From: Cyathus striatus
Lineage: Eukaryota > Basidiomycota > Agaricomycetes > Agaricales > Nidulariaceae
Direction: 5' to 3'
DNA: 64,000 nucleotides
NCBI GenBank assembly: GCA_025738555.1
Contig: JAOVFP010000001.1
Span: 7,006,001-7,070,000 of the forward strand
Position 1 is the first letter of the stretch, and each line of letters begins with the position of its first letter. Positions 34,319-45,987 of the stretch are shown here, in pieces. The translations under genes were made by a program, and so were the position numbers. The notes under the pieces were generated by a model. The model was given only the letters and a program-made list of their open reading frames with translations, was not told the DNA's origin and did not search any database.

Positions 34319-37116
34319 ATGTCTTATAAATATGCCCATGATTTCGTCGTACAGAAACAAATATTGACTGAGATCAATACTCAGGTGATTTACTGCATAT
34401 CAGACCCGAGACATCTATGCACTTAACTATTTTGAATTTACAGTCTTTACAGAACAACACTTACGTTACAAATCAAGAGAATTCTAAACCTCTTTCTCCC
34501 ATTAAAAATACTCAACCCAGCACTACTCGAAACTTTACTGGACAACAGGAATATCTCAAAAAGTTGCATATGCACATGAATATGAATGATAATCCTGGTC
34601 GAAAGATGTATCTTCTATATGGAATGGGTGGTATTGGAAAAACTCAAATCACTTTGAAGTATATAGATGAATCATCTGATAGGTTTGTATCAGCTTTACA
34701 AAGTTATAATATATGAAGTTAATCCTGTTTTTATAGCTATTCTTACATCTTTTGGATTGATGCAACATCTGAAGTGACTATTGATCAAAGTCTAAAGGAT
34801 ATATATAAGACCAATATCACAATAATGCCATCTGGGGTTTCTTATTCTGCTGCAATGATTCAACAATGGATGAATACTCTTAATGATAAATGGCTAATGA
34901 TTTTTGACAATGCTGATGGATCACCTGACACAGTGGAAAAATTTATTCCACCAGGAGATAAGGGACACATTCTGATAACAAGCAGGAATCCAGAACATAA
35001 AAGAGTTGTATCTGCAAGTAATTCTGAAGAGGTGTCAGTAATGAATGAAGAGACTGCTGTTGAATTGCTACTGAAATCTTCTGGTTTAAATGAATCTCAT
35101 GAGAAGTATTATAATGTAGCTACAGAGATTTGTGCTAAATTTCATTTTCTTCCTTTGGCTATTGACCAAGCTGGAGCATATATTAGTGCTGGAAAATGTA
35201 GCATTGATAAATACATATCAGTTTATGAAAGATATAGGCTTAAACTAATGACCAGCAAAAAATTTCAAGGGGCATCAAAGTATAATAAGACAGTGTATGG
35301 AACATGGGAGATATCATTTCAAAAAATATGTGAAATGGAGAATGATGAAGATGAAGAAAGTGCAATGATAGCCAAATATGCTATACAATTGATAAATATG
35401 AGTGCCTTTCTACACCATGAGAATATTTCTGATGAAATGTTTGAAAGAGCTGCAAAGTATAATGCAGACCATGTAAAAAGAAATAAGAACAGTCTAATTC
35501 CAACCTTTATTCAAACTATGGATAAAGAATTATTCAATTTTGAAGAACACAATGAGTGGAATGAGATGCAATACAGAGAAAGTATTGGACTTCTATTATC
35601 ATTCTCATTGATAAAAAGAACTGTAGATGAGGCAAAATTTGGGTTACATCCATTGGTACAAACATGGTGCCAAGATCGACTATCCTTAACTGAAAAGAAT
35701 ATATGGATTTTGAATTCCAGGGGAATATTGTGTAGCTCAATAAGTAATGAAGATTCAGTAGCTCAATATCAATACCAGAATTCTATTCTTCTACACATTA
35801 CTGAAAACTTATCACATGAAACTTTAGCCAGCTTAATATATTATAATGACATATTTAATATATTGGCTGAAGTAATGAGAATGAATGGACAATATCATAT
35901 GGAACTAATACTAAGATCTAGAATATTTAAGGTACATGAAGACACATATGGAAAAAATAGTCCATATGTATTCACTAGCATGTCTAAATTGGCAGCAGCA
36001 TATGTAAGCCATGGTAAATCAACAGAAGCTGAAGTACTGCAGATTCAGGTTCTGGAGATGGATACCAGAATTCTGGGAAAAGAGCACCCAGTTACACTGA
36101 CAAGTATGAATAACCTTGCATTGACACTTTGAAAAATGGGAAAATGGACAGAAGCAGAAGTGCTACAGATTCAGGTTCTGGAGATGAGAATTAGAATTCA
36201 GGGAAAAGAGCACCCAGATACACTGACAAGTATGAATAACCTTGCATTGACACTTCAAAAGATGGGCAAATGGACAGAAGCTGAAGTACTGCAGATTCAG
36301 GTTCTGGAGATGAGAACCAGAATTCTGGGGAAAGAGCACCCATACACACTAGCAAGTATGAATAACCTTGCATTGACATGCTGGGATATGGGCAAATGGA
36401 AAGAAGCTGAAGTACTGCAGATTCATGTTCTGGAGATGAGAACCAGAATTATGGGAAAAGAGCACCCAGATACACTGGCAAGTATGGGTAATCTTGCAAC
36501 AACACTTCAAAAGATGGGAAAATGGACAGAAGCTGAAGTGCTGCAGATTCAGGGTCTGGAGATGCATACCAGAATTCTGGGAAAAGAACACCCTCATACA
36601 CTGACAAGTATGAATAACCTTGCATTCACACTTCGAGACATGGGCAAATGGACAGAAGCTGAAGTGCTGCAGATTCAGGTTCTGGAGATGTATACCAGAA
36701 TTCAGGGAAAAGAACACCCATATACACTGATATGTATGAATAACCTTGCATTGACACTTCAAAAAATGGGCAAATGGACAGAAGCTGAAGCACTGCAGAT
36801 TCAGGTTCTGGAGATGAGAACCAGAATTCTGGGAAAAGCGCACCCAGATACACTGACAAGTATGAATAACCTTACGTCAATACTTCAAAACATGGGCAAA
36901 TGGACAGAAGCTGAAGTACTGCAGATTCAGGTTCTGGAGATGAGAACCAGAATTCTAGGAAAAGAGCACCCAGATACACTGACAAGTATGGGTAACCTTG
37001 TATCAACACTTCAAAAGATAGAAAAATGGACAGAAGCTGAAGTACTGCAGATTCAGATTCTGGAGATACATACCAGGATTCTGGGAAAAGAGCACTCAGA
37101 TACACTTAGGGTCTGA
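34319..37116 (+). pseudogene. NB-ARC/TPR STAND receptor with one internal stop
   Basis: Exons 34319-34384, 34444-34682 and 34737-37116 join in frame (895 codons with the final stop). ATG 34319 follows AGAAACA and is the first in frame. The NB-ARC parts are visible: P-loop GMGGIGKTQ, Walker B WLMIFDNAD, ILITSRN, FLPLAIDQAGAYI and an MHD-like GLHPLVQTW. Nine 42-residue TPR units then follow, typed EAEVLQIQVLEM...GKEHPDTLTSMNNLA. The region before the P-loop is only about 80 residues and carries no recognised effector domain. TGA at 36130-36132, between the first and second units, would stop it after 566 residues; sister repeats have CAA or CGA there. Such proteins are fungal innate-immunity or incompatibility sensors. 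Confidence 0.85.
36007..37110 (+). repeat. Nine near-identical 126-base TPR repeats
   Basis: Units start at each GGNAAATSRACAGAAGCTGAAG and differ by only a few bases, mainly at the codons for the variable positions (MRTR, MHTR, MYTR, MDTR; HPDT, HPYT, HPHT). A more diverged tenth unit precedes them. The last unit is truncated after DTLRV. Confidence 0.92.
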
Positions 37117-37272
37117 CAAGTTGAAAACCAGCTTAACACTAAAGCATTTGAAAAGTAATTTTTAACTCAATTTGTACTCTCTTCACATATATCTGTCATC
37201 TATTTACAAATATATAACAATGTAATCTTTATTCCCAATAAAACTAAAATTGCTCACTCTGATAAACTAACC

Positions 37273-37308
37273 TAGCCGATGCCCGTGCTACGCACGGGCT
37301 GTCGGCTA
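37273..37308. other. GC-rich hairpin ending in CTAG, Helitron-3'-end-like
   Basis: CTAGCCGA...TCGGCTAG encloses GCCCGTGCTACGCACGGGC, giving an 8-base inner stem with a three-base loop and an outer stem. The inner hairpin is followed after six bases by CTAG and then T, which fits the known 3' terminus of Helitrons (GC hairpin, short gap, CTRR, insertion before T). It sits about 160 bases after the NB-ARC gene. No Helitron 5' end or Rep/helicase gene was found. Confidence 0.45.
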
Positions 37309-37309
37309 G

Positions 37310-38487
37310 TTAATTGGTTAAAGCAGTTATACACAACAAATAAAATTTTCAGAACTTACCTAAGCAAACCTAAGCGCAGCGGGCAGTGAACAGCCGAAGG
37401 GCGGGGGAAAAGAGAAGTGAGAGAGGGCGAGAGGCGGGAGAGTGATGAGCAGGCCGTCACGACAATGAGGAGGGAGGGGGCAGAGGAATAACCAACGATG
37501 GCAACGGTGGAGGTTGCCGGTTGTGTTTGATGTGCCGAAGTACCGAGATCCGAAGACGATCGTTATCATTGGCATTAGATTACATAACGACAGAACGAAG
37601 CAAAAGGTGGGAGGGGGGGAAAAAGGCGGGGGGATGGGCGGTGGGCAGGATCAGACGATGAGTAGAGGGGCTGGAGCGAGCGAGCGACGATGAGAGGGGC
37701 TGCGGGATGATGCGATGCGCGGGAGGTGATGGCACCGGCCACAATCCCCGCGGTTGCCATCGGATGCGCCTTATCTCGCCATCGATCTCCCTCAAAAACA
37801 TTCCTCAAAGTCATCTTTTAACGATGCTTTAAGCATCCTATGAACGAACCCCCGAAATCCCCTCTAATTAGAGGGGATATGTGGGATTAGCAGGTGGGCA
37901 AGGCTAGAACCAGAGAATCGGAGGCAGTGCATTGTTCTGCTGCCAATGCCATTACGTCTTCATCTTCGGAACGGTCCAGTCAAGGCAAGGCGGTGCATCC
38001 GCCGCACCCACGTTGCACCCAGCCGCCCGCACCAAAGCCCGAGCAGAGACAGCCCAGCCTACTACCCCAACGAAAACGATGCTGCACTCTTCAACAACAA
38101 CCTCGATCCACGACTCCGTATCCTCCGAACCACACTCTCCCTCTTTCTCTCTTGCTGCACCTCTCCCTCGTCACCGTCTCCTTCCTCAGCTATACTGGTA
38201 TCCGCCTTTTCTTTCCCCTTCCCTCTCCCTTTATCTCTCCTAGCACTCGCCCCCACCCCAGAAGACGAAGAAGAAGCAAGAGACGAAGATATCCGCCCCT
38301 TCCCTAAACTAAGCACCAAGTTGCAACTTGAATAGGCTACCTAACTCCTCGAGTCCTATACACAGAAACACAACATTCACAGGCGCAGCCCTCTCCACCT
38401 CTTCTTCGCATTTGCATCTAGGGAGTGTAGCCATATCATCGCATTTAAACAGTCCGAGGTGAATGTAGGATCATACCAAGCCTGTAA
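37310..38487. other. No supported gene; CpG-rich
   Basis: CpG-rich DNA with overlapping frames on both strands (37575-37814 minus; 37894-38335 plus in three frames). Products are proline-, serine- and arginine-rich without a domain. I regard them as composition artefacts. Confidence 0.4.
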
Positions 38488-39494
38488 GTATACTCCTTCA
38501 TCAAGGTCAATTACACGTCCTAAACTACCCTAGGAGACTACCTTAGGCACAGTATTCACGTTTTCGATCCGGAATGTATGTTTTTGCAATAGCGTGACCT
38601 ATATGTCAATGTACATTGCACCCTCCCGTCCTCATTGGGATACTGCTTGCAAGTCTGCAGCAGCCTCAACACCCACTTCCGATTCTTTTGTTACCAGAGC
38701 CACCAACATACGTATCGCCCACGTTCATGCTCCCCAATGAACAAGGGATCGCAATTACGCAAAGCACGGTGATACCAGGAACACCGCGTGGAAGGTTGGA
38801 GCAAGGTTGGAGGTAGCTTCAAGTTAGTGAAGTTGAATATGTGTAGAGGAGGGAGTGTCCATTGCTAGCGATGATGTTTGGCGCAGTGACCCAGCTGCTG
38901 CTGGGTATACGCGTGAGGATAAAGAAACGAGGTAAGTGCTCGAACTCTTCTGCTGTTCCCCCCGATCTGAATTCGGACCAGGACCAACACAAACCCGAGG
39001 ATAGGCTCCACGTCATATGCCATCGTTCCCGGTCTTAGGAAGCTGCTTTCGCGCAATGCAGTGCCTGCTCCCAGGAAAATTTCGACTTTCAAAGCCGCAC
39101 TGAAGCTCAAGAGTCGCATTTCGTACTTGCGTTGTTCGTGAACGGACTGGATGGTAGCTTGCTGTTGTCCGTCCCCTGAACACGGGTTCGACTGTACAGT
39201 GTCTACGCTTCGTACTCACCCACCCTTATGCTCAGTTTCAGACGCGAGTTCGAGGGTGCCTATGCTGCTGCTGCCTGATATGCGAGGACTCGGAGTGAAG
39301 GATCGTGACGATTATATACGCTTCATTGCGCCGTACTCTATGCGGCTATCGAAGCTGTCCACTGGACTGACCTACGGACGTTGGGCGGCCATTGTCGACA
39401 AGCACCGCACGATGACGCATGCTCGCTGTTGAACGCTACGGTGGTCCACCTGATGTTCGGAGTCATAGGGGAGGGGAGGATGAAGAACTTGGAT
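38488..39494. repeat. Dispersed repeat, copy 3 (left part only)
   Basis: Closely matches 28168-29180. Similarity stops abruptly at about 39494, where the Ulp1-like remnant begins, so the copy is cut by that element or by a rearrangement. Confidence 0.75.
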
Positions 39495-39496
39495 GT

Positions 39497-41142
39497 ATGG
39501 TAATCAAAAGTAGACACTGGCTTTATAGATGATCTGCAGGAAGCTCTTGAATCCATTATTGAACCTTTCCTTGATAACCACAAAACCAGAGTCTTTATGC
39601 ATCATAACCAGCACTGCAAGACATTTTTTGAAGAACGAGAGCTGGATATTATGAATTCACTATTTACATAGCTAAATGATGGCTGCATAAATGGTATTGC
39701 AGCACTGCTTCAAAAGATATTTATTCACTCAAACAATGCATCCCATTGTGCAATTTTTAATACCTTCATTCTTCAGCCCACCTGCAGCCATGCCTCTGAT
39801 GAGTTCATTTGGCAGCAGGTTAAATTCTCTGAATATTGGTCCAAGGATGTATGGATTTTACCAATTCATCACAATACACCCTCTCAGCACTGGGTGTCAG
39901 AATTGGGTTGTGCTCTCACAGTGGTCATGTGATATGGAATATTCCGATAGAGTATTTTAGCTAGTACGCGCGTCGTTTGTACTCCTTACCTGCAAAGACA
40001 AAGCTTACTTTCTCTACTCTCTACTTCTCTTGAGGATGCCTGGAAGCACCCTTAACTGGGTTTTCTGACATTTGCGGGTTCAGCAGTCCTGGCCTGCTAC
40101 AACAAAGCCAGCCCAGGGTGATCTGGGACATCAAGCCCGCCTTGCCATTTGCATGTGCCCCAGTCAGCAATCCTCTATCAGGATCCTGCAGGAGAGTCTG
40201 CATCATCAACTCTATATCACCCGGTCAGCTTTTTGCAGGGGAGTCTGCATCATTAACTCCACATCTCCTCAACACTGCCTTTTGGCCACACTCACTTCCA
40301 CCCACCACACCATCTTCTTCACCTGGCCCTTTTCTCTGTTCAACCTGATAGGCCAGCTCCTGGAATCCACCTCAGATCTCTGATCCAGCTCTGATCAGCC
40401 ACCATCCACCTCCATCCAATCTCCGACACCTTTCCAACACTCCCCTCCTATCTTATTCATATCTCCTCTGGCAACTCCATCTCCACTTCATCTGTCATCT
40501 GGACAACATCCAGCATACATCAAGAATGGTCTTCACCTTCAGGGAGGGACACAGGGGACTCAGAGGGAGCTATTTGGTTCAGGGAGGGAGCAGCAGTTCA
40601 GGGAGGGGCTTTTGGTTGGGGGGATCATTGGTGCTTTTTGATTTTGTTGTGTTTTCTTTTCTTTCCCAGTTCTTCTGGGCACTCTTTACATATCCATTCC
40701 TTTCACCCTACTCTCTTATCTTCCTTCTCTTTGGGTTTTTCATTTGTTCCCTGCTTTGAGCGAGGGAGGGTGTCAGAATTGGGTTGCGCTCTCACAGTGG
40801 TCACGTGATATGGAATATTCTGATAGAGTATTTTAGCTAGTACGTGTGTCGTTTGTACTCCTTACCCGCAAAGACAAAGCTTACTTTCTCTACTCTCTAC
40901 TTCTCTTGAGGATGCCTGGAAGCACCCTTAACCAGGTTTTCTGACACTGGGTACTCTGTACAATTCTACCACATCAACATAGACTCCTTCTCTTTGATAG
41001 CTTCTCTCAGTGCAAGCCTTGGATTAGCCAAATCAAGGTAAAGCATTCCAATAGGCTATAGATGGATACCAGGTGGCTAAAATCTCACTGTCATCTTAAT
41101 TCTAAACTGTACTTCTAGGATATCATGCACTTAGTGTCTTGA
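39497..41142 (+). pseudogene. Ulp1-like (C48) cysteine peptidase remnant, transposon-associated
   Basis: The frame before the LTR element reads ALESIIEPFLDNHKTRVFMH, later NDGCINGIAALLQ, DEFIWQQVKFSEYWSKDVWI and ends HHNTPSQHW. After the LTR element the frame resumes exactly with VLCTILPHQHRLLLFDSF. HW and the D of FDSF are where Ulp1-type peptidases carry His and Asp; the Cys region is lost. I know this form from agaricomycete transposon proteins. Stops: TAG 39669 (where the family has W before LND) and TGA 41140 after an intron from 41038. It is a pseudogene. Confidence 0.72.
39895..40946 (+). mobile_element. Miniature LTR retrotransposon (TRIM), target duplication CTGGG
   Basis: Two direct 176-base LTRs (39895-40070 and 40771-40946) begin TGTCAGAATTGGGTT and end TTTTCTGACA, giving the TG...CA ends of LTR elements; they differ at about eight positions. 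CTGGG is duplicated at 39890-39894 and 40947-40951. The 700-base interior has no gag or pol. A purine run GCGAGGGAGGG just before the second LTR fits a polypurine tract. The primer-binding site is unclear. Removing the element and one CTGGG restores the peptidase frame. Confidence 0.93.
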
Positions 41143-42158
41143 TTAAAATATATATCCTTGAAGAATAGCTATAATCTTTCCATTGAAATGAAAGATTGGA
41201 CAGCCTATCCTATTTCCATATGTAATCCCAGGGTCAATATCACATGTGTTATATTTCTGATTATTGAATAACAGATGGAAACTAAGCAGACAAATGGTTA
41301 TGACTAGTGTTGCTGTGGTGCGGCTAAAAAGCCGAGAGCCGATGTAACCAAACTGATTTTGAGCTAAGCTGAGTTGTCATATCAGCTAGTGGCTTTCAAG
41401 CTGCACTAGCCATACATGTACTTCTATATTTAGAACCATAACTTGTGTTTTCTTGCTCTGCATCACAATCACAGCCAGGGAGTTAATTGTACACCATAGT
41501 ATATTAGATATACATGTAATTTAAAACAAGTGCCATAAAGAGAAATAAATGAGCATTAAATGAGCATTAAATGAAATGAGGACAACTCAGATTCAATTTG
41601 GAAGACAGTCTCCAAAGGTTCGGACTTCGGAGACTGACAGCTGTACAAATAGAAGTATACACTTCAATGCATCAATGCATCAATGAATTAATAGTGAGCA
41701 CATTGACTGTGAATGCATCAATAACACTTGCTCACATCTTCCACTTCATGAATCACACTATTTATTCCAGAAATTCAACAAGCCTGGCCTTGAATATGAT
41801 ACATACTGCAATTTTTTGCCTTGCACTGAGTTGAACATGGTAAGTCATATGGTTACATTTACAATTGAGTCTTGACCTCATGATAGTCTTTGATATTATA
41901 TGGCTCTGTCTTCTCCAAACTTTAAGTATCTATAACCGAGGTGTTGTCACCTAAGCATTTATAACTCTGAGGAACATGCTTCTGTTTCATTGAATACTGG
42001 TATGTTATCTTTTTATCTTTAGAAGCATTCAATCATTTGCATTGTGAAGAGGACTGCCACAACTGTGGTTGGACCATAATTGACTTCTTCAGATAAGAAA
42101 CAGTATTATTGCTTCAATCACATATCAAAGTAAGGTGTGTAACATGAGTTCTTAATGT
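41143..42158. other. No supported gene
   Basis: May hold decayed 3' parts of the Ulp1-like gene, but no frame can be followed. The short frame at 41598-41834 is unrecognised. Confidence 0.35.
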
Positions 42159-42360
42159 CAGTAATTTACACTCCCCCTGGAGGTCTGTACAGATCTGTGC
42201 GAATTCCGTATGGAATTTTCGGATCTGTGCAGAATCTGTACAGATCCGTACAGACCTCTGCAGGCAACACACAGAATTTAAATAGTAGTAATTTTTATTG
42301 TTTGAGGTGATAATTCTGTGTGGATTAATGTAACAATGGAATGGGAATGTATAGTATCAC
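42159..42360. mobile_element. Element C, left fragment (E-type)
   Basis: Starts CAGTAATTTACACTCCCCC, then TGGAGGTCTGTACAGATC. Its 200 bases match the left part of element E (52142-52310), up to GTATAGTATCAC. It is interrupted at 42361 by element D, and its right end is not found. Confidence 0.7.
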
Positions 42361-42719
42361 CAGTAATTTACACTCCCCCAAGAGGTCTGTACAGACCTGT
42401 ATAGATACCATACAGAATTTATATAGTGGCTATTATTATTATTAGAGGTGATTATTCTATATGGATTCCATGCATATTCTGCATGGACTCTGTGTGGATT
42501 TGTGTATTGCTGCCTTGTCACAGGTGTCAAGTGTGACACTACATGAAATCTGTGATACACTCAATATATAGTATCATGCTCCATGCTTAATGTATAGTAT
42601 CACACTCAATGCATAGTGTCACACTCAACACTTAGTGTCATGCTTAATGCATAGTGTCACACTTAATGCATAGTGTCACATTTAATGTATAGTGTCACAC
42701 TCAACACTTAGTGTCATGC
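42361..42719. mobile_element. Element D, left fragment (A-type)
   Basis: Begins with the same CAGTAATTTACACTCCCCC end followed by AAGAGGTCTGTACAGACC, and includes the GTCAAGTGTGACACT and TAGTGTCACACTCAACAC units seen in elements A and B. It stops abruptly against the DDE gene remnant at 42720 with no terminal motif, so its right part was deleted or moved. Confidence 0.7.
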
Positions 42720-44020
42720 ATCAGGTGGAAGGGCTGCATGTGCAGAAGACTGATCAAATATGAAAAGTGCTTGCTTTCCAGGATGTGCAAGCTCAAAAAT
42801 CCTAATTGCATTCTTTATTTGTTCCAGAAGCTGTTTTGTATCCCACCAAGGATCACCATCTGCTCCAGGATATATAATTTTTCTTGCATCATGTGTAATT
42901 TTACCATCTTCACCAATCACAACCAGTCAACCATTTTCAGGGTTTAAAAAGTCAGAGACATGTATTAGTCGCCCACATCCCTTCTTACATAGAACTTGTT
43001 CTCCAGTTTGAAGCCTATGTTATGTACAGTAGACATATTTTAATACAATAAAGCACTTACCAGGCTCAACTAGTTAGATCATTTGCATGAAAACAGCATT
43101 CATCATGGAATAAAGGGATTATCTCTCGCTCTCCAGGCAAAAGAGTAGGCCCCACTCATATTAATTCTGGTCCTACATATTGTGCCATTCATGCTTGGAA
43201 TTTCTTCATCAATGGCAAGAACTCTTTATCTCAATAATAAACCACATCCACCTGCTCATGCCCATTCATATAAACTCCTTTCATTATTACAGAGTATCAC
43301 CACCCAAGTTTTATAAGCCATCATCGTCCAGTCTGAAGACTGAGCTTCTTAACAGGAGATAGTTCAATTTCTGGAAAGATAACTTCATTAACATGTTTGA
43401 CAAGTACTCTTGGTGTCACCTTTCCACTGGGAAGATTTTTTGGAAACAGTAAAACTTTTGATTTAACAACTTCATCATGTAACCATAAATGAGACATGTG
43501 TAAACCACCCTGATGTTCTTTTGGCAATTGTTCAAATGTTTGGTAATGATGTGCAAGATCCCTTACACATCTTGCAAACCAAGTCCCAGTGCCATCTTTC
43601 CACTGCTGTGCAATATCATGGCTAGCCTGCATGCATGAAATACCCTTCAAACATAGTGTAGTGAAATTTGCTAGTATCATCAATTGGTTTAGTTGCAAAT
43701 GTGAAAGGGTTTTGCTGTATTTCTTAATTTTATCTCTAATCTTTGCTTGCAAGATATCCCAAGGGCACACTTCAGCTTGTGGATCACATACATTCTCGTC
43801 ACGTTCATCCTCCCAGGCCTCACCATCTGCTTCATCAAGCTCTAGCATATTAGCAACCTCTGCCTCAATCTGATTGATAAATTCCTGGTCAACATTTCCA
43901 TCATCACTTGGAACAATAACTCACTCAAGCAGATCAAGATCTGATACAGATCCACCTGCAACACTAGGCGAGTATTCATTTTCTGAGGCAACAGCAGATG
44001 ATGGAGTCCAAGCATATTAG
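42720..44020 (-). pseudogene. DDE transposase-like remnant with FDQSSAHA motif
   Basis: One minus-strand reading frame, with an intron at about 42... resolved as donor near 43062 and acceptor near 43011, runs from SEYSPSVAGG through HYQTFEQLPKEHQGGLHMS, TPRVLVKHVNEVIFPEIEL, KGVYMNGHEQVDVVY, HDECCFHANDLTS, GRLIHVSDFLNP, IIYPGADGDPWWDTKQLL and ends LFIFDQSSAHAALPPDA. It matches what I recall of a large agaricomycete DDE-endonuclease-like family. Eight in-frame stops (43921, 43321, 43297, 43231, 43189, 43156, 43066 and 42927) are all TGA. The 3' end is cut by element D. Confidence 0.75.
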
Positions 44021-44301
44021 GCTTGTGTTTCCTTGATGGACAACCTTGAGGACAGCTCATGGTGGGTGGTGGAATGAGTTACATTGCAATTGACATCTTA
44101 CAATACTTATCTTGTTGTATTTAACGAGTGTGAAAATCAGTCAGATAGCAAATATAGCATCTTATCTCACATCATTGTTCCTATTTGGCAGTTCACACCA
44201 TGTACAGATGCAACTTTTGTTCGATTTTTTGCTCAACAACCACTCAATAAAATGTTTTAATACATTGGAATCATTAATAGTACATAAAAAGGAGTCTATT
44301 G

Positions 44302-45987
44302 CAGTAATTTACACTCCCCCAAGAGGTCTGTACAGATCTGTACGGAATCTGCACGGAATCCGAAAATTCCGTACAGACCCATACAGACCTGTATAGATAC
44401 CATACAGAATTTATATAGTAGCTATTATTATTATTAGAGGTGATTATTCTATATGGATTCCATACATATTCTGCATGGATTCTGTGTGGATTTATGCATT
44501 GCTGCCTTGTCACACATGTCAAGTGTAACCCTAGGTGAAAAGTGTCACACTATACAAAATCCATGATACACTCAATATATAGTATCATTCTCAATGTATA
44601 GTATCACACTTAATGCATAGTGTTATGCCTAATGTATAGTGTCACACTCAACACTTAGTGTCACGCTTAATGCAGAGTGTCACACTCATCACTTAGTGTT
44701 ATGCTTAATGCATAGTGTCACACTCAATACTTAGTGTCATGCTTAATGTATAGTGTCATGTTTAATGTATAGTGTGACACTCGATGTTTAGTGTCACACT
44801 CAACACTTAGTGTCACGCTTAGTCACACTCAACGCTTAGTGTCACACTCAACACTTAGTGTCACACTCAATGTTTAGTGTCACACTCAACACTTAGTGTC
44901 ACGCTTAGTCACACTCAACGCTTAGTGTCACACTCAATGTTTAGTGTCACACTCAATGCTTAGTGTCACACTCAACACTTAGTGTCACGCTTAGTCACAC
45001 TCAACACCTAGTGTCACACTTAATGCATAGTGTCATGTTTAATGTATAGTGTGACACTCAACACTTAGTGTCATGCTTAGCTACACTCAATGCTTAGTGT
45101 CATGCTTAGTTACACTCAACACCTAGTGTCACACTTAATGCATAGTGTCATGTTTAATGTATAGTGTGACACTCAACACTTAGTGTCATGCTTAGTTACA
45201 CTCAATGCTTAGTATCACACTCAACACCTAGTGTCACACTCAACGCTTAGTGTCACGCTTAGTCACACTCAACACCTAGTGTAACGCTTATAGTGTCACA
45301 TTTAATGTATAGTGTCACACTCAACACCTAGTGTCACATTTATCGTGTCACATTTAATGTATAGTGTCACACTCAACACCTAGTGTCACGCTTATAGTGT
45401 CACATTTAATGTATAGTGTCACACTCAACATCTAGTGTCACACTCAACACCTAGTGTCACACTCAACACCTAGTGTCACACTCAACACCTAGTGTCACAC
45501 TCAACACCTAGTGTCACACTCAACACCTAGTATCACACTCAACACCTAGTGTCACATTTATCATGTCACATTTAATGTATAGTGTCACACTCAACACCTA
45601 GTGTCACGCTTATAGTGTCACATTTAACGTATAGTGTCACACTCAACACCTAGTGTCACGCTTATAGTGTCACATTTAACGTATAGTGTCACACTCAACA
45701 CCTAGTATCACACTCAACACCTAGTGTCATGCTTAATGCAGAGTGTCACATGCAAGGAAATAAGTATAATAAAATTCTGTACAGAATTTTCAGGTCTGTA
45801 ATGCGGAATTCCGAGGAATTCTGCGTAATCCGTACGGAATTTTCGGAATCTGTGCGGAATCTGTACAGACCCAAAAAAACCTCTGCCAAAATGAAAAAAA
45901 TCTGTGCAGATTCTGCACGGACTCCGAAAATTCCGTACGGATTCTGCGCGGATCCGTACAGAACACATGGCTAAGTGTAAAGAGCTC
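44302..45987. mobile_element. Element A, GTCACAC-array element
   Basis: Ends CAGTAATTTACACTCCCCC (left) and complement of GAGCTCTTTACACTTAGCC (right), sharing TTTACACT. The interior is about 60 degenerate units of TAGTGTCACACTCAACACC (44540-45750) and a palindromic segment of TTCCGTACGGAATT-type motifs (45775-45960). It is a near-complete inverted copy of element B. Its present flanks (GTCTATTG at 44294-44301; ATGAAATC at 45988-45995) do not match each other, but each matches a flank of B. Confidence 0.88.

Noticed and set aside
36191..36859. Minus-strand frames opposite the TPR repeats
   Set aside because: Shadows of the repeated coding strand; the sense strand has clear NB-ARC and TPR features.
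37894..38335. Three overlapping plus-strand frames of 100-137 codons
   Set aside because: All three frames are open at once in CpG- and C-rich DNA; none shows a domain or conservation.
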